Shown: in pieces, positions 9,426-19,146 of the stretch
Position numbering within the stretch: the stretch's first letter is position 1
Layout of the letters: every line of letters starts with the position of its first letter
Assembly: GCA_937138415.1 (NCBI GenBank)
Contig: CAKZPA010000001.1
Span: 1 to 64,000 of the forward strand
Reading direction: 5' to 3'
DNA length: 64,000 bases
Origin: an uncultured Nitrospiraceae bacterium
Lineage (GTDB): Bacteria > Nitrospirota > Thermodesulfovibrionia > Thermodesulfovibrionales > SM23-35
The notes under the pieces: model-generated
The model's input: the letters and a program-made list of their open reading frames with translations, nothing else
Told to the model about the DNA's origin: nothing
The model's database searches: none
Translations under genes and position numbers: made by a program

Positions 9426-12248
9426 GTGAGGATCGAGAAGATGGAACAGTACCTGCACGCTCGAAAGAGCGTCATGATCTCTTCGCCGGCTGGATCGGGA
9501 AAGACCGAAAAGCTCGCGCGACGCTACGTCGCGCTGCTCGCAAGCGGATCGCGCATCGAACACATCCTCGCCATCACGTTTACGGATAAGGCGGCGGCCG
9601 AAATGAAGGAGCGGATTTTGAGCATCATCGAAGCCGAGTTCCCCGAACTTTTCTCCCAGGTCCGGGACAAGATACCCTTCATGAGAATCTCGACCATTCA
9701 CTCTTTCTGCCTGAAGCTCCTCAAGCGCTTCGCCATGGAGCTCGGGATAGATCCCACGATAGAGGTTCTGGACGAGTTCGCCGCGTCGACCCTCTGGACC
9801 GAAGCGGTGTACGAATGCCTCATGGAAGAGCGCGATCGCCCCGACCTCTTCTTCTCGATGATCACGAACAGAGGAGTGAAAGGGTGGGACAGCGTCCTGA
9901 GAATCGTCCACGAACTCCATGAGATGAGGCCATTTCCGGAACTGCTGGTCAGGGAACAGCATCCGGTGGGCGAGGAGGAAAAGAACATTCTCTCTCTCTA
10001 CGCGAGGTGCCTCGATCGCTACACCGAAAAAAAGCGCGCGAAACGATGGGTCGACTTCGACGATATCGAGATCCTCGCGTACGAAGCACTCGTGAATAAT
10101 CCGGAGTGGCACAACATCCTCTACTCGTTCGATGAACACACCGACCACATCCTCGTCGACGAGTTTCAGGATACGAGTTCGCTCCAGTGGAAGATCATCG
10201 ACAAATTGACGGAGGAATGGCGTTCCGGCATCGGTTCGAAAAGAGAGCGGGGCAAAGTTCCGACCCTCTTCCTCGTCGGCGACGAAAAACAATCCATTTA
10301 CCTGTTCCGGGGGGCGAATGTCGGTCTCTTCCACGAGGTTAAGCAGAAACTCGCTGCGTGGCTCGGCGAGGAGTTCCACTTCGAGGCGATCAAGGAAAAT
10401 TACCGGAGTCTCACCGGGATCGTCGATTTCGTCAACGAGCTTTTCGGTCGCCTCATGCCGACTGGAATCTCCGAACCCTGGCGTGTGACGTATTCTCCGT
10501 TCGAAGCGACGCGGGATGGGTCGGGACGTGTCGAACTGATTCTCCTCGACGGTGACGAGGGCGAGGGCATGAGAAAGAAACGAGAGCGCGAAGCATCGGT
10601 TCTGGCGCGGAGAATAGCTTCGCTGAACAACGACTACGAAATATGGGAACACGCGGAAAAAAGGAAATGCCGATACGGCGACATGGCCATCCTCCTCAGG
10701 AGACGGACATACCTCCCGGTGTACGAAGATGCGTTGCGGCGCCATGGCATCCCGTTCCTCGTCGTGAAGGGAATCGGTTTCTATGACGAGCCGGAAGTCG
10801 CGATGCTGCGGGAGCTCCTCTTCTTCCTCGTCGACCCGCGCGACGACTACAGCCTTTTCTGCGTGCTCCGTTCGCCGCTCTTCGCTATCGACTATCCGAC
10901 AGTGTTCGCGACGGCCGGTCAGCGGAAAGGAGACCCCCTCTTCCGGAGGATCGCGACGAGCAAGAACAGGAACGTCCTCGGAGCGCACCGTCTCTTATCG
11001 ACTTGGCTCGAGAAATCCGAATGGTTTCCGCTCGCTGTCGTTCTCGAAGATGCGTTGACCGAGACGGGAGCCTGGCGGTATGTTCGCGATCGCCAGAGAC
11101 ACGCGAACGTCAGGAAGTTCATTTCGCTCGTCGAAGGATACGAGTCGCGGGGCCTCTCCCGTCTCGCGATACGGGAGAAACTCATCCATTCGCGAACGCG
11201 GGAAGAGTCGAAGGCTCACGTCAGCGCCGAGGGAATGAACGCGGTCCAGATCATGACCGTCCATGCCGCGAAAGGCCTCCAGTTTCCGATGGTTTTTCTG
11301 CCCGCACTCGATGAAGACAGCACTCCTCGGAGCGGCCCGCTCGTCATTCATGAAAATGGCGACCTCATCGCACTTGCCTACGAGGACGACGCGCGGAGGA
11401 GAAGAGAGAGCCATCACTTTCGCGCGAGGAAGGAGAAAGAACTCGAAGAAGAAAAGAGACTCTTCTACGTTGCCGTCACGAGAGCACAGGATTTCCTATG
11501 CATGACCGGGGTGCGGGGGTCGGGGAAGCCGCGGACCAGCCGGCTGACCTCTATTCTGGAGAACCGAGAACACCTGAACTCGCTGACGATTCTGACGGAG
11601 GCTGACGTCGATGCGCTCTGCCGAAAGACCGCGCACGTCGGTGCCGGAGAATCGCCGCCGCAGCGAACGGCGCCATCTCTGCACTTTCCCGGTCCGATCT
11701 CATACACGCCCCCTCTCCGCTGGCAGGACGTGACCGAAGATCTGAACATTCGCGCCACGCACGGCGATGATTGGGTATTGATCGGGAGAGTGTTTCACAC
11801 ACTCTTCGAGGAACTTTCGAAAGGCATTACGTCCCCCGCGAATCTGCCGTCAAGGATCAAGATTCTTTTCGGGAGGGAACTTGCCGATGAAAAGAAGATC
11901 GCGCGTCTTCTTCGCACCGTCCTCGACGATTTTACGAAACTCGAGACATCCGGCTATCTCGCGGACATTATCCTTCCTTCCCGCGATGCCTTCGCCGAGA
12001 TTCCCTTCGTCCTCCGGAAAGAGACGACTGTCTACAGGGGGAGGATCGACAGGATTCTCTTCAGGGACGCGATCGCGCACATCTACGATTACAAGACCTA
12101 CCCCATCGACCGCAGGGAGCTCCCTCACCTGATCGACCGCTACCGTTTTCAGATGGACATCTACCTGGAGGCCGCGGAAAAAATATTTTCTCTTCCGGCA
12201 AAAGCCTACCTCCTCTTCACCCACCTCCCGCTCTTAGTGGAGATGTAG
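9426..12248 (+). CDS. addA: AddA/UvrD-like helicase-nuclease
   Basis: Walker A SSPAGSGKTEKLARRY; AITFTDKAAAEMKERI; DHILVDEFQDTSSLQWKI; VGDEKQSIYLFRGA; C-terminal nuclease YDYKT. Confidence 0.9.
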   Translation: MRIEKMEQYLHARKSVMISSPAGSGKTEKLARRYVALLASGSRIEHILAITFTDKAAAEMKERILSIIEAEFPELFSQVRDKIPFMRISTIHSFCLKLLKRFAMELGIDPTIEVLDEFAASTLWTEAVYECLMEERDRPDLFFSMITNRGVKGWDSVLRIVHELHEMRPFPELLVREQHPVGEEEKNILSLYARCLDRYTEKKRAKRWVDFDDIEILAYEALVNNPEWHNILYSFDEHTDHILVDEFQDTSSLQWKIIDKLTEEWRSGIGSKRERGKVPTLFLVGDEKQSIYLFRGANVGLFHEVKQKLAAWLGEEFHFEAIKENYRSLTGIVDFVNELFGRLMPTGISEPWRVTYSPFEATRDGSGRVELILLDGDEGEGMRKKREREASVLARRIASLNNDYEIWEHAEKRKCRYGDMAILLRRRTYLPVYEDALRRHGIPFLVVKGIGFYDEPEVAMLRELLFFLVDPRDDYSLFCVLRSPLFAIDYPTVFATAGQRKGDPLFRRIATSKNRNVLGAHRLLSTWLEKSEWFPLAVVLEDALTETGAWRYVRDRQRHANVRKFISLVEGYESRGLSRLAIREKLIHSRTREESKAHVSAEGMNAVQIMTVHAAKGLQFPMVFLPALDEDSTPRSGPLVIHENGDLIALAYEDDARRRRESHHFRARKEKELEEEKRLFYVAVTRAQDFLCMTGVRGSGKPRTSRLTSILENREHLNSLTILTEADVDALCRKTAHVGAGESPPQRTAPSLHFPGPISYTPPLRWQDVTEDLNIRATHGDDWVLIGRVFHTLFEELSKGITSPANLPSRIKILFGRELADEKKIARLLRTVLDDFTKLETSGYLADIILPSRDAFAEIPFVLRKETTVYRGRIDRILFRDAIAHIYDYKTYPIDRRELPHLIDRYRFQMDIYLEAAEKIFSLPAKAYLLFTHLPLLVEM

Positions 12249-12269
12249 AGCCATGAGCGTGGTGCCGCG

Positions 12270-13163
12270 ATGAAGAGCGACGGACCCCTGCTTCTCGTTC
12301 ACGGCGGTGCAGGATTTCGCAAACCGCGGAAAAGAGCGCTCGAACAGCTCTCCGCCGCGTTGACATCTGGTTTTCGTCGTCTATTCGAGGGCGGGACGGC
12401 GCTCGACGCGGTGACAGAATCCGTGAAGAGGCTGGAAGACTCGGGAGCGTTCAACGCAGGGATGGGAGGAACCCCTCAGCTGGACGGCGTGAGGAGACTC
12501 GATGCAGCCGTGATGGACGGGTCGAATCTCCAGGCCGGATCCGTCATCAACCTCGAGGGGGTACGAAATCCCATCCTGGCCGCGAGAATCGTCATGGAAC
12601 TCCCCCATGTCACACTCACCAATACCGGCGCGAGAAGGATCGCGGACGCACACCACCTCATCCCTCTCCCCGAAGGAGACGCACGGTTTCGCAGCCGACG
12701 TCAGCGGCTAAAAAAGCAAGGCGACACCGCCGCGCACCTCTACGCGCGGTATTTCTCGACCGTCGGCGCCGTCGCTCGTGACCGATGTGGAAACCTCGCG
12801 GTCGCGACATCGACCGGTGGGGTTCCCCAGATGCTGCCCGGCCGCGTCGGCGACACCCCCCTCATCGGCGCAGGCCTCTACGCGGACAATTCCCTCGGCG
12901 CTGTCGCGTGCACCGGCATCGGCGAGTTCATCATCAGACTCGTCCTCGCCAAAGAGATTTGCATGAGTATGCGGCGCCTCACCCCTCTCCGCGCAGCGGA
13001 GCGTTCTCTCCGGAAACTCCTCCGCCTCGGGGGCCACGCGGGAGTCATCGTGCTCAATCGCCATGGCACGTTTTCGATCCTGCATACGACAGAGTTCATG
13101 CCATCCGGATTCGCGACGAAAAAAGGCATCGTCGTCAATCCCGCTTTCCACCGCATCCGGTAA
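12270..13163 (+). CDS. isoaspartyl peptidase/L-asparaginase (Ntn hydrolase)
   Basis: LVHGGAGF start, STVGAVARDRCGNLAVATSTGG nucleophile region, GAGLYADN. Confidence 0.9.
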   Translation: MKSDGPLLLVHGGAGFRKPRKRALEQLSAALTSGFRRLFEGGTALDAVTESVKRLEDSGAFNAGMGGTPQLDGVRRLDAAVMDGSNLQAGSVINLEGVRNPILAARIVMELPHVTLTNTGARRIADAHHLIPLPEGDARFRSRRQRLKKQGDTAAHLYARYFSTVGAVARDRCGNLAVATSTGGVPQMLPGRVGDTPLIGAGLYADNSLGAVACTGIGEFIIRLVLAKEICMSMRRLTPLRAAERSLRKLLRLGGHAGVIVLNRHGTFSILHTTEFMPSGFATKKGIVVNPAFHRIR

Positions 13164-13202
13164 TCGACCATAGAAAAAGGGACGAGCATAAGGAGGCACT
13201 TA

Positions 13203-13221
13203 CCCTTCGACAGGCTCAGGG
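13203..13221. repeat. interspersed-repeat-like motif CCCTTCGACAGGCTCAGGG
   Basis: imperfect palindrome in the intergenic gap 13164-13339; matches a motif commonly seen dispersed in bacterial genomes (from memory). Confidence 0.45.
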
Positions 13222-13339
13222 AAACAAGGCGCCGCCAAAAAAGAGAGAGTGCGTTCTCGACCATCGGACCGTCCATACAAAAAAAGGCAAGAACTATCTC
13301 CTGCTCGTTTCCTTCCAAAGAGCCATCGAAGAAGCGCTC

Positions 13340-14374
13340 TCACGATCCGCCGCCCTCTCGCGCGGCGGCGAGTTGTCCGCATGCCGCCAGGATGTCCTGC
13401 CCCCGGCTTTCGCGAATGAGCGTCCTCACCTTGTGACGCATGAGAATCGCCTGGAACGCGAGGACCCGTTCACTCGGCGGCCTCCTGAAGTCGCAGCCAG
13501 GAAACGGGTTCAACGGTATCAGATTCACTTTACAGCGGATGCCGGCGAGCAATGTCACGAGTCTTCGCGCGTCCTCGGGAAAATCGTTGACGCCGTCCAT
13601 CATGACGTATTCGATTGTAATCCTCCTCCCGCGCGATAACGGGAATTTGCGGCACGCCCCGAGGAGCATTCTGAGAGGGTATCGCTTGTTGACCGGCATG
13701 ATCCGGTTCCTCACCTCGTCGGTCGTCGCATTGAGGGAAATAGCGAGGTTTACCTCAGGTGCTCTCTCGCTCAAGGCCGCAATTCCAGGCACGATACCCG
13801 CCGTCGATACCGTTATCCTCCTCTTCGAGATCCCGATAAAATCGACCATCCTCCAGAGGGCGTCTATCACTTCGTCGCAATTCGCGAGCGGTTCCCCCAT
13901 GCCCATGAGAACGACGTTCGTGACCCGCTCCGGAAAGATCATCCGGTTGACGGCGATGACCTGATCGACGATCTCGTACGCCTTGAGGTTTCGTCGTAAC
14001 CCGAGGGCACCGGTCCGGCAAAAACGGCATGCCATTGCGCACCCCACCTGAGAAGACACGCAGAGTGTTCTCCGTCCCCCCTCCGGTATGAGCACCGCTT
14101 CGATCGCGGCGTCATCCTCGAGCCCAAAGAGAAATTTTTCCGTCCCGTCCGATGATCGAACCCGATCGTCCAGCCTCAGGTTGCTGATGAAGGCTCTATC
14201 CCGAATCGTGGCGCGGAGACCGAGGGAAAACTCGGTGAGTTCGTCCATATCGGCCGCGCCGTGTCGGTATAACCTCAGGATGAGCTGGTGTGCACGATAC
14301 CTCGGGAGATCGAGACTGCGGATAAATCCTTCGATGCCAGTCTTATCGAGAGATTTTAAATTTATGTTCTTCAA
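13340..14374 (-). CDS. rlmN: 23S rRNA (adenine2503-C2)-methyltransferase
   Basis: radical SAM CAMACRFCRTG; VVLMGMGEPLAN; EYVMMDGVND. Confidence 0.95.
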   Translation of the reverse strand: MKNINLKSLDKTGIEGFIRSLDLPRYRAHQLILRLYRHGAADMDELTEFSLGLRATIRDRAFISNLRLDDRVRSSDGTEKFLFGLEDDAAIEAVLIPEGGRRTLCVSSQVGCAMACRFCRTGALGLRRNLKAYEIVDQVIAVNRMIFPERVTNVVLMGMGEPLANCDEVIDALWRMVDFIGISKRRITVSTAGIVPGIAALSERAPEVNLAISLNATTDEVRNRIMPVNKRYPLRMLLGACRKFPLSRGRRITIEYVMMDGVNDFPEDARRLVTLLAGIRCKVNLIPLNPFPGCDFRRPPSERVLAFQAILMRHKVRTLIRESRGQDILAACGQLAAAREGGGS

Positions 14375-14417
14375 TAACAGATGATTGTGCAGTATACCTT
14401 AAAGTATTACTTTATAC

Positions 14418-14906
14418 TTATTCTTCGGTTTTCCTCTGTCGCGCTTGCCGTATTTTCAGGATCGTATCCTCGTAAATATCTTTTCTCTCCGGATTCAAGC
14501 GAAGAGCGGTGAGAACCAGCTCTTCGGCCTCAGACAGCCGTTCCCCTTTGACGTAGTACAGCCATGCAAGGTTATTGTACGCGTCAGCGTTCTGCGGGGC
14601 TTTATCGATCGCCTTCCTGTAGTAACGCTCTGCCTCCGGGTACTCACCTTTCAAAAAATGGATATTTCCCATGTAGAGGAAGGCGACAGGAAGTTTCTTC
14701 GAAGCCGTAACGTATTCGTTCAGTGCGTTGTCGTATTCCCCGTTCCGCTCGTACGCGACGCCCAGATTCAAATGTTCTTCGGGACTCAAGGGATCGTCGA
14801 GGACAATAATTCTGGGGAACGAGCATCCACTCATAGTCATCGTAAGGAAAAGAGCGAATAACAAGCACAATAGCGAGGAGAGAATTTCCGCACGATTGCT
14901 CTTCAC
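14418..14906 (-). CDS. TPR-repeat lipoprotein
   Basis: lipobox MTMSGC; NLGVAYERNGEYDNALNEY / YMGNIHFLKGEYPEAERYYRKAI TPR repeats. Confidence 0.85.
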   Translation of the reverse strand: MKSNRAEILSSLLCLLFALFLTMTMSGCSFPRIIVLDDPLSPEEHLNLGVAYERNGEYDNALNEYVTASKKLPVAFLYMGNIHFLKGEYPEAERYYRKAIDKAPQNADAYNNLAWLYYVKGERLSEAEELVLTALRLNPERKDIYEDTILKIRQARQRKTEE

Positions 14907-15517
14907 GGCTCTGCGATCAGGAGCGTCCAGTAGCCGGTCTTCTCCCAGGCCGGGAGAAACTCCTTCCAGGTAATCAGTCTATGCGGATGTTTCCCCGAGT
15001 GCGCCACAACGCCGTCGTCCGCGTACCCCGTCACGACCATATAATGATTCCTTTGAAAAAAAGAGAAGCCCAAATCGACAAGGACGATGAGGGGGCGCCC
15101 GGCGTCTATCGTCCGCACCAACACACCCCTGTCTCCCCTCACTTGCTCCGTCACCAGGCCCTTCCCCCGGGCATATTCCACCATATCCAGGGTGAGAGTC
15201 CCACGGGCCGATTTACTGAAGATCGCGCCCGCGACCTCATCCGGTTCTACCGTCACGTTCCAGAACCTCAGCACACTCGCCATCGCTGCGGGGCCGCACT
15301 GAAACTCCTCCTGCGGGTAGAACGGCACATCGAAAATAACACGAGCGTTGTGCGTCTTGATGCGCTGTGGCGTGGCCGCACACGAGAGCGCAACCGTCAA
15401 GGCCACACAAAGTACGAGGAGACGGTTCGCTCTCGACACGAGCCCCTGGTGGCTGCGAGGCAGCTCCTTGCACAATTGACCCCTCCGAGCCGTATGATGG
15501 TTCGGCACGATCACCAT
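14903..15517 (-). CDS. PA2778-like exported C39-family cysteine peptidase
   Basis: FDVPFYPQEEFQCGPAAMASVL catalytic Cys region; NHYMVVTGYADDGVVAHSG His region; lipobox-like ALSCA. Confidence 0.8.
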   Translation of the reverse strand: MVIVPNHHTARRGQLCKELPRSHQGLVSRANRLLVLCVALTVALSCAATPQRIKTHNARVIFDVPFYPQEEFQCGPAAMASVLRFWNVTVEPDEVAGAIFSKSARGTLTLDMVEYARGKGLVTEQVRGDRGVLVRTIDAGRPLIVLVDLGFSFFQRNHYMVVTGYADDGVVAHSGKHPHRLITWKEFLPAWEKTGYWTLLIAEP

Positions 15518-15622
15518 GACACCTTCGCACCGTTCCGCTGTATTACCAAATCCGAAAAATACCGCCCTTTTCCGCGCATCTCCCTCTTCATGCGAAGTGG
15601 GGAGATGCGCATTCGATTGGAT

Positions 15623-16018
15623 CTATCGCGTGACGATGACTTTATGCCCCGTCAACTTCAGGATAACGATAACGAGAATGACGATGACGAGCAGTGCGAT
15701 GATTGCTCCCAGAGCGTCAGCCTGCCCGATCCTGAGATCGTCGAGTTGAAGGGCGATCTGATGAATCTGCTGATCGCTCATAGAAGCGAGCCGTTGCTCG
15801 ATCTCTCCGGGAGTCAGTCCCATCTGTCCAAGCCGTTCGCTCACTGCTTTCATTTCGAGAACCTGACGGATCTTTTGGATGTCCGCTCCTCTCTCGACGG
15901 TCGCGAGCTTCATGACTTCGGACGGCGCAAGGGCTGCCTCTCCGCGCGGCACGATGCTCAGGAGAAACACCACGATCACGAGATACCACGAAATGCTTTT
16001 CATGAAGGGGATCCTCAT
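15623..16018 (-). CDS. PA2779-family small exported membrane protein
   Basis: signal peptide, GLTPGEIEQRLASMSDQQIHQIALQLDDL, C-terminal TM helix; GGAGG RBS before ATG at 16018. Confidence 0.75.
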   Translation of the reverse strand: MRIPFMKSISWYLVIVVFLLSIVPRGEAALAPSEVMKLATVERGADIQKIRQVLEMKAVSERLGQMGLTPGEIEQRLASMSDQQIHQIALQLDDLRIGQADALGAIIALLVIVILVIVILKLTGHKVIVTR

Positions 16019-16075
16019 TGTTTCACCTCCTTTCTCACGAGATGACTCATTACAGATATATGTGACCACGCCAGG

Positions 16076-17557
16076 CTATCTGACTGCCGGCATAGTTCCG
16101 AGAATGTATTTCAGATCTTCGTCCTCGAGCCTGATTCCGACGCCCGCGTATCCCCCGCGCCACTTTCTGTTCAAAATATTGTCGACACCTGCCGACACGA
16201 AGAGGTTTTTGAAAATGAAGTAATCGACGCCGGCCTTCATGTGCGGGTTCTTTGCCGACTCCTCGTTGTTCGAGAAATCCCAGGCATCGATCGCAATCCT
16301 TCCCCGATCCCCGTCGAAGAAATAGTCGGCACCCGCCCCGAACGTGTTTTCCGTCAAACCGAGGCGCAGGGCCACGTCCCTGTACCGCATCGCGTACTGG
16401 GCCGTGAACTCTATCTCCTGTTTCGTCTCCTCTTCCTTCTTCCGGGTCGTGACACCGTCGATCGTGGTCACCGTCTCGGTCGTTCTCACCTTCCCCAGTG
16501 GGTCCCCCACGACGCCGAGGATATAGTACCGCTCGGGCCGTGGCTGGAGGGTGAGGCTGAAGTAGCCTTTTCCGTCTTTCACTTTGCTCAGGTATTCCGC
16601 CTGAAAGGCGATGAACGTCTTGAACCGCTCGATCGCCCCAAAGGTCTTCTCCACGCCCGCCGCGGCCTTGTTGATGTTCTCATAGAGCCGCTCATCCTTC
16701 ACGAGCTTTCCGAGCGTCCCCTCCCCTTCATCGATGTGTTTCGTGATCCTGTCGAGCGACTCCACCGTACTTTTGAGGGCCGGCTTATTCTCTTCGATCA
16801 TCTCCCTCAGTTCCCTCGTCGCACTGTTCAGGTTCGCGATGAGCGCCGGTCCGTCCGCTTTCAGGTTGGCCGAGAAGTCACGCAGATTCCCCACGGTGTC
16901 GCTGACTGGCCCTTTATTCTTCTCCACGAGGTCGCTCAGCGACGCCGTGAGCGTCTTAATATTGTCCAGTACGTTCCTCAATTTTTCGTCATTGACGATA
17001 ATCGTTTCGTTGAGGTTCGCCGTCACGCGACTCAAGTTGTTCACCGTCTCCCTCAACGAGCGTTTCGCCTCCTCGGTCCCGAGTGCATCATTGAGCGAAC
17101 TCACGAGCGTGCTGATATTCTCGGAGACACTCGAGAGCTTCTTGACCATATCGTCAATGTCCACGAGCTCCACAACCTGCCCTATCGTATCGCCATCCTT
17201 CAGTGGTGGCTCAATCGAGCCCGGCTTGACCTCAAGGTACTTGTCCCCCAAAAGTCCCGTCGCCTTAATGGCGGCGCTCGCGTCGCTGAACAGGCGAATC
17301 CCTTTCTGAACGCGGATTGACACCTTCGCCATTCCCTTTTCCAGCGAGATCTTCTCGATAACACCCGCGTCGACGCCGGCTATCTTTATTTTCGTCTTCT
17401 CCTCGAGGCCGGCGATGTTCTTGAAGTATATGTGGTAGACATCCCCTTGTTCTCTCATCCAGTAGATGCCTCCGACCTTGAACGTCATGAACGCCAAAAT
17501 TGCGATAACCAAGACGGCGAATGCACCGACCTTAAGCTCTGTTGACAACCCTCTCAT
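16076..17557 (-). CDS. MCE/MlaD family protein with C-terminal beta-barrel-like extension
   Basis: MCE domain YHIYFKNIAGLEEKTKIKIAGVDAGVIEKISLEKGMAKVSIRV; C-terminal repeated amphipathic strands. Confidence 0.88.
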   Translation of the reverse strand: MRGLSTELKVGAFAVLVIAILAFMTFKVGGIYWMREQGDVYHIYFKNIAGLEEKTKIKIAGVDAGVIEKISLEKGMAKVSIRVQKGIRLFSDASAAIKATGLLGDKYLEVKPGSIEPPLKDGDTIGQVVELVDIDDMVKKLSSVSENISTLVSSLNDALGTEEAKRSLRETVNNLSRVTANLNETIIVNDEKLRNVLDNIKTLTASLSDLVEKNKGPVSDTVGNLRDFSANLKADGPALIANLNSATRELREMIEENKPALKSTVESLDRITKHIDEGEGTLGKLVKDERLYENINKAAAGVEKTFGAIERFKTFIAFQAEYLSKVKDGKGYFSLTLQPRPERYYILGVVGDPLGKVRTTETVTTIDGVTTRKKEEETKQEIEFTAQYAMRYRDVALRLGLTENTFGAGADYFFDGDRGRIAIDAWDFSNNEESAKNPHMKAGVDYFIFKNLFVSAGVDNILNRKWRGGYAGVGIRLEDEDLKYILGTMPAVR

Positions 17558-18323
17558 GGTGAACTCCTTCTATCTTGATTGGCCCCGTTGCGCTCCCCGT
17601 GATAAATTGCCTCACGACAGGATTCGCCGTATTCTTGATCTCTTCGGGCGAACCCGTTTCGATGATTTGCCCCTCGTACAGCATTGCGATACGGTCAGCA
17701 ATCTTGTACGCGCTGTTCATGTCGTGCGTTATGGCCACACTCGTCACCGAGAGTCTCTTTTTCATCTCGATAATCAAGTCGTTGATCGCGTCAGCCATGA
17801 TGGGATCGAGACCCGTCGTCGGTTCATCGTACAGCAGGATTTCCGGCTCGTGGGCGATGGCTCGCGCCAGACCGACTCGCTTCTTCATGCCGCCTGACAG
17901 CGCTGCCGGCATAAGATCCTCGACCCCGCTCAATCCGACCAATTTCAGTTTCTCTGCAGCGATCGCCCTCGCTTCCCTTTCCGACAATTTCCGCTCTCTG
18001 AGAATGCCGAATGCAACATTTTCCCAGACCGGCATCGAATCGAAAAGAGCCGACATCTGGAACAGCATACCAAATTTCTTCCGAACGTCATAGAGTTCGC
18101 GTTCCGAGAGTGTCGTCAGATCGACGCCCTTGATCAACACTTTCCCCGTATCCGGTCTTAGGATCCCGATGATGTGCTTGAGGAGGACGCTCTTCCCGGA
18201 CCCGCTGCCGCCAATCACGACCATGCTTTCGCCTTTGAAAACGGTGAGAGAAACGCCTCTGAGCACATGGTTCGCGTTGAACGACTTGTGCACGTCGACG
18301 ATTTCGATCACGTGCTCCTTCAT
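17532..18323 (-). CDS. mlaF: ABC transporter ATP-binding protein (MlaF-like)
   Basis: Walker A GGSGSGKSVLLKHI, ALSGGMKKRVGLARAIAHEPEILLYDEPTTGLDP. Confidence 0.93.
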   Translation of the reverse strand: MKEHVIEIVDVHKSFNANHVLRGVSLTVFKGESMVVIGGSGSGKSVLLKHIIGILRPDTGKVLIKGVDLTTLSERELYDVRKKFGMLFQMSALFDSMPVWENVAFGILRERKLSEREARAIAAEKLKLVGLSGVEDLMPAALSGGMKKRVGLARAIAHEPEILLYDEPTTGLDPIMADAINDLIIEMKKRLSVTSVAITHDMNSAYKIADRIAMLYEGQIIETGSPEEIKNTANPVVRQFITGSATGPIKIEGVHHERVVNRA

Positions 18324-18372
18324 GCTCGTAATGGCCCCGGGTGGTACGACCGACACAGTCTTCGCTCGCCCA

Positions 18373-19146
18373 TCATTTGAATAGCCATGCGGAGAGGAAG
18401 TAGTCCGATATGAGGATCGTCATCGACGACAGGACGACCGCTCCGGTGGTCGCCTTCCCCACCCCTTCGGCGCCTCCGCTCGCATAGAATCCTTTGTAAC
18501 AACTAATGAGCGCGATGCTCCCTCCAAAAAAAGCCGCTTTGATCAATCCATTGTAAATATCGCTTGCCTCGAGATAATCCCACGTCCTATTCCAGTAGAC
18601 AACGGAACTCGCCCGAAACAGACCGACGGTAACGACGTATCCTCCGACGATCCCTGTGATGTTTGCGACGATCGAGAGAGCGGGCAACATCAGCAGCCCC
18701 GCGACAAAACGCGGAACGACGAGGTATTTGACCGGGTTCGTCGCGAGCGTTTCGAGAGCGTCGATCTGCTCCGTCACCCTCATCGTCCCCAACTCCGCGG
18801 CCATGGCAGCGCCGGCCCTCCCCGCCACGATCAGCCCGGTCAATACGGGGCCCAGTTCCCTCGTCATCGAGAGCGCAACGACCGTCCCGACGAGTGCCTC
18901 TGCCCCGAATCTCTTGAATCCCGTGAACGTCTGGAGCGCAAACACCATACCCGTGAAGACCGCGGTGATCAGTACCACGGGGATGGAGCGGACGCCGATC
19001 TCGAGCATCTGTTTAAAGGTATTCCTCACTTCGTAGGGCGGAACGACGAGGTGCTTCATCGTGACGGCAAAGAGAATCACGATGCTGCCGAGATTCTCGG
19101 CAAACCGCATCAGGATCCTGCCAACGAGTTCAACGAGCCTCAACAT
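18373..19146 (-). CDS. mlaE: MlaE-family ABC transporter permease
   Basis: RELGPVLTGLIVAGRAGAAMAAELGTMRVTEQIDALETLATNPVKYLVVPR. Confidence 0.93.
   Translation of the reverse strand: MLRLVELVGRILMRFAENLGSIVILFAVTMKHLVVPPYEVRNTFKQMLEIGVRSIPVVLITAVFTGMVFALQTFTGFKRFGAEALVGTVVALSMTRELGPVLTGLIVAGRAGAAMAAELGTMRVTEQIDALETLATNPVKYLVVPRFVAGLLMLPALSIVANITGIVGGYVVTVGLFRASSVVYWNRTWDYLEASDIYNGLIKAAFFGGSIALISCYKGFYASGGAEGVGKATTGAVVLSSMTILISDYFLSAWLFK

Noticed and set aside
9402-10988. 528-aa minus-strand ORF opposite addA
   Set aside because: No recognisable domain; the plus strand encodes clear UvrD/AddA motifs.
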